NCBI GenBank assembly: GCA_025464425.1
Contig: JAODGV010000075.1
Coordinates: 1 to 6,123, forward strand
DNA: 6,123 nucleotides
Direction: 5' to 3'
Origin: Methanosarcinales archaeon
GTDB lineage: Archaea > Halobacteriota > Syntropharchaeia > Alkanophagales > Methanospirareceae
Part shown: piece after piece, positions 5,175 through 6,123 of the stretch
Layout of the letters: every line of letters starts with the position of its first letter
Position numbering within the stretch: the first letter of the stretch is position 1
Translations under genes and position numbers: made by a program
The notes under the pieces: generated by a model
Database searches by the model: none
The model's input: only the letters and a program-made list of their open reading frames with translations
Told to the model about the DNA's origin: nothing

Positions 5175-6123
5175 ATGACAGCAGGTATTATAGGTGGCGG
5201 TCTAACGGGCTTAACACTCGCGAATCTCATAGACGATTGCGAACTGCTGGAGAAGAACAGTGAGTGTGGTGGTCTATGCCGTTCGTTGACCGAAGAGGGA
5301 TTCACATTCGATTATTCTGGCTCGCATATCATATTCTCAAGAGACCGTGAGGTTCTCAATTTCATACTCGCTAAACTCGGTGATAACGTCGTTAAATGCC
5401 GCAGGAATACGAAGATACTCTACAAAGGGCGGTATGTGAAGTACCCGTTCGAGAATGGCATCTCCGATCTGCCGTTACGTGATAGACTCGTGTGCGCTAT
5501 GGGGTACATCGGTGCACGGCTACACAATAACAATCATGCAGATAACTTCAGGCAATGGTTGTATAACAATTTCGGGCGGGGGATCGCAGACAGATATCTG
5601 ATACCATACAACGAGAAGATCTGGAATTATAGCACAGCGGATATGTGCATCTCGTGGGTGGATCGCGTACCGAGACCGCCTCTTACCGATGTACTGAAAT
5701 CCGCACTGGGCGTACCCACAGAGGGCTATACGCACCAGCTGTACTTCTACTATCCAAAAGAAGGTGGAATAAACGCATTGATACGCGCTATGGAGCGAGA
5801 ATGCAATGGTAAGATAGTGAAAGGATTTGAAGTAAAGTCGCTATACCATGACAATAATGGATGGATAGTATCCAGTGGTGATGAGGAACGCGAGTATGAG
5901 ACTATTATAGCCACCCAGCCGGTGTTCGCCATTATAGATGCATTAAAGCATGAAGAAGTGCCTCCGGAAGTAAGAGCCGCAGCTCACAGGCGGAAATACA
6001 ATTCGCTCATCACAGTCATGCGCGGACTCGATACAGAGCATTTGAACAACCTCACATGGCTGTATATACCCGATGTGGATTGCCTCACGCACAGGGTCGC
6101 TTTCCCGTCCAATTACAGTGAAA
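5175..6123 (+). CDS. FAD-dependent oxidoreductase, protoporphyrinogen-oxidase/amine-oxidase-like (3' truncated by window)
   Basis: The frame is open from the ATG at 5175 to the right edge (316 complete codons, no stop), so the C-terminus is missing. The N-terminus has the dinucleotide-binding fold: AGIIGGGLTGLTLANL at 3-18 (GxGxxG at Gly7, Gly9, Gly12), acidic Glu26 in ELLEKN at the end of the second strand, then CGGLCRS at 31-37 and FDYSGSHIIF at 45-54, where relatives often have FD-x-GGH. YLIPYNEKIW at 141-150 with a following WVDRV at 161-165 recalls the HemY-like/UDP-galactopyranose-mutase-like flavoproteins often found near polysaccharide genes. YPKEGGINALIRAM at 193-206 and the strand IIATQP at 244-249 also fit the amine-oxidase fold. 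The substrate cannot be named, and true protoporphyrinogen oxidase activity is not implied. The start lies one base after the tatD stop, with GGAG at 5159-5162 as a possible but distant ribosome site, so translation is probably coupled to tatD. Confidence 0.85.
   Translation, partial: MTAGIIGGGLTGLTLANLIDDCELLEKNSECGGLCRSLTEEGFTFDYSGSHIIFSRDREVLNFILAKLGDNVVKCRRNTKILYKGRYVKYPFENGISDLPLRDRLVCAMGYIGARLHNNNHADNFRQWLYNNFGRGIADRYLIPYNEKIWNYSTADMCISWVDRVPRPPLTDVLKSALGVPTEGYTHQLYFYYPKEGGINALIRAMERECNGKIVKGFEVKSLYHDNNGWIVSSGDEEREYETIIATQPVFAIIDALKHEEVPPEVRAAAHRRKYNSLITVMRGLDTEHLNNLTWLYIPDVDCLTHRVAFPSNYSE

Noticed and set aside
1..6123. CRISPR array, insertion sequence, tRNA or rRNA gene, defence or phage module
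   Set aside because: No spaced direct repeats, transposase motifs, terminal inverted repeats or tRNA-like folds were seen, and known conserved genes fill nearly all of the window.

Overview
The window looks like ordinary chromosome from an archaeon. It carries a clamp-loader small subunit (RfcS) of archaeal/eukaryotic type, AT-rich TATA-like elements close to start codons, and a GatA that in Archaea normally serves Asn-tRNA formation. Together with moderate GC content and heavy use of ATA (Ile) and AGA/AGG/CGA (Arg) codons, this suggests a Euryarchaeota/Halobacteriota lineage related to methanogens or methane/alkane oxidisers. The lineage is an inference from style and gene content, not from a marker RNA; there is no rRNA or tRNA gene.

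Layout from left to right: a 3' tail that may belong to an upstream gene; aroA (EPSP synthase, +); a 50-base gap with a likely promoter; gatA (+); marC (-), which converges on gatA with an 11-base overlap of their 3' ends; a 44-base divergent promoter gap; rfcS (+); tatD (+); and the first 316 codons of a FAD-dependent protoporphyrinogen-oxidase/amine-oxidase-like protein (+), which runs off the right edge. Coding density is very high and no stretch over 60 bases lacks a gene. rfcS, tatD and the FAD gene are packed tightly enough to be one transcript.

The genes are mostly housekeeping: shikimate pathway (AroA), tRNA-dependent amidation (GatA), replication clamp loading (RfcS), a metal-dependent DNase/hydrolase (TatD), a six-helix membrane protein of unknown function (MarC) and a flavoprotein of unknown substrate. 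I see no mobile element, CRISPR array, phage gene or defence system.

The most unusual point is the start of tatD. The conserved N-terminal metal-binding His-x-His is encoded in frame upstream of the first ATG/GTG/TTG of that frame, behind a strong Shine-Dalgarno sequence, but with no canonical start codon. A 13-codon ORF that overlaps the rfcS stop (ATGA) ends just there, in the adjacent frame, and a one-base loss in a G5 run would join it to tatD. The gene therefore uses a non-AUG start, is frameshifted, or contains a sequence error.
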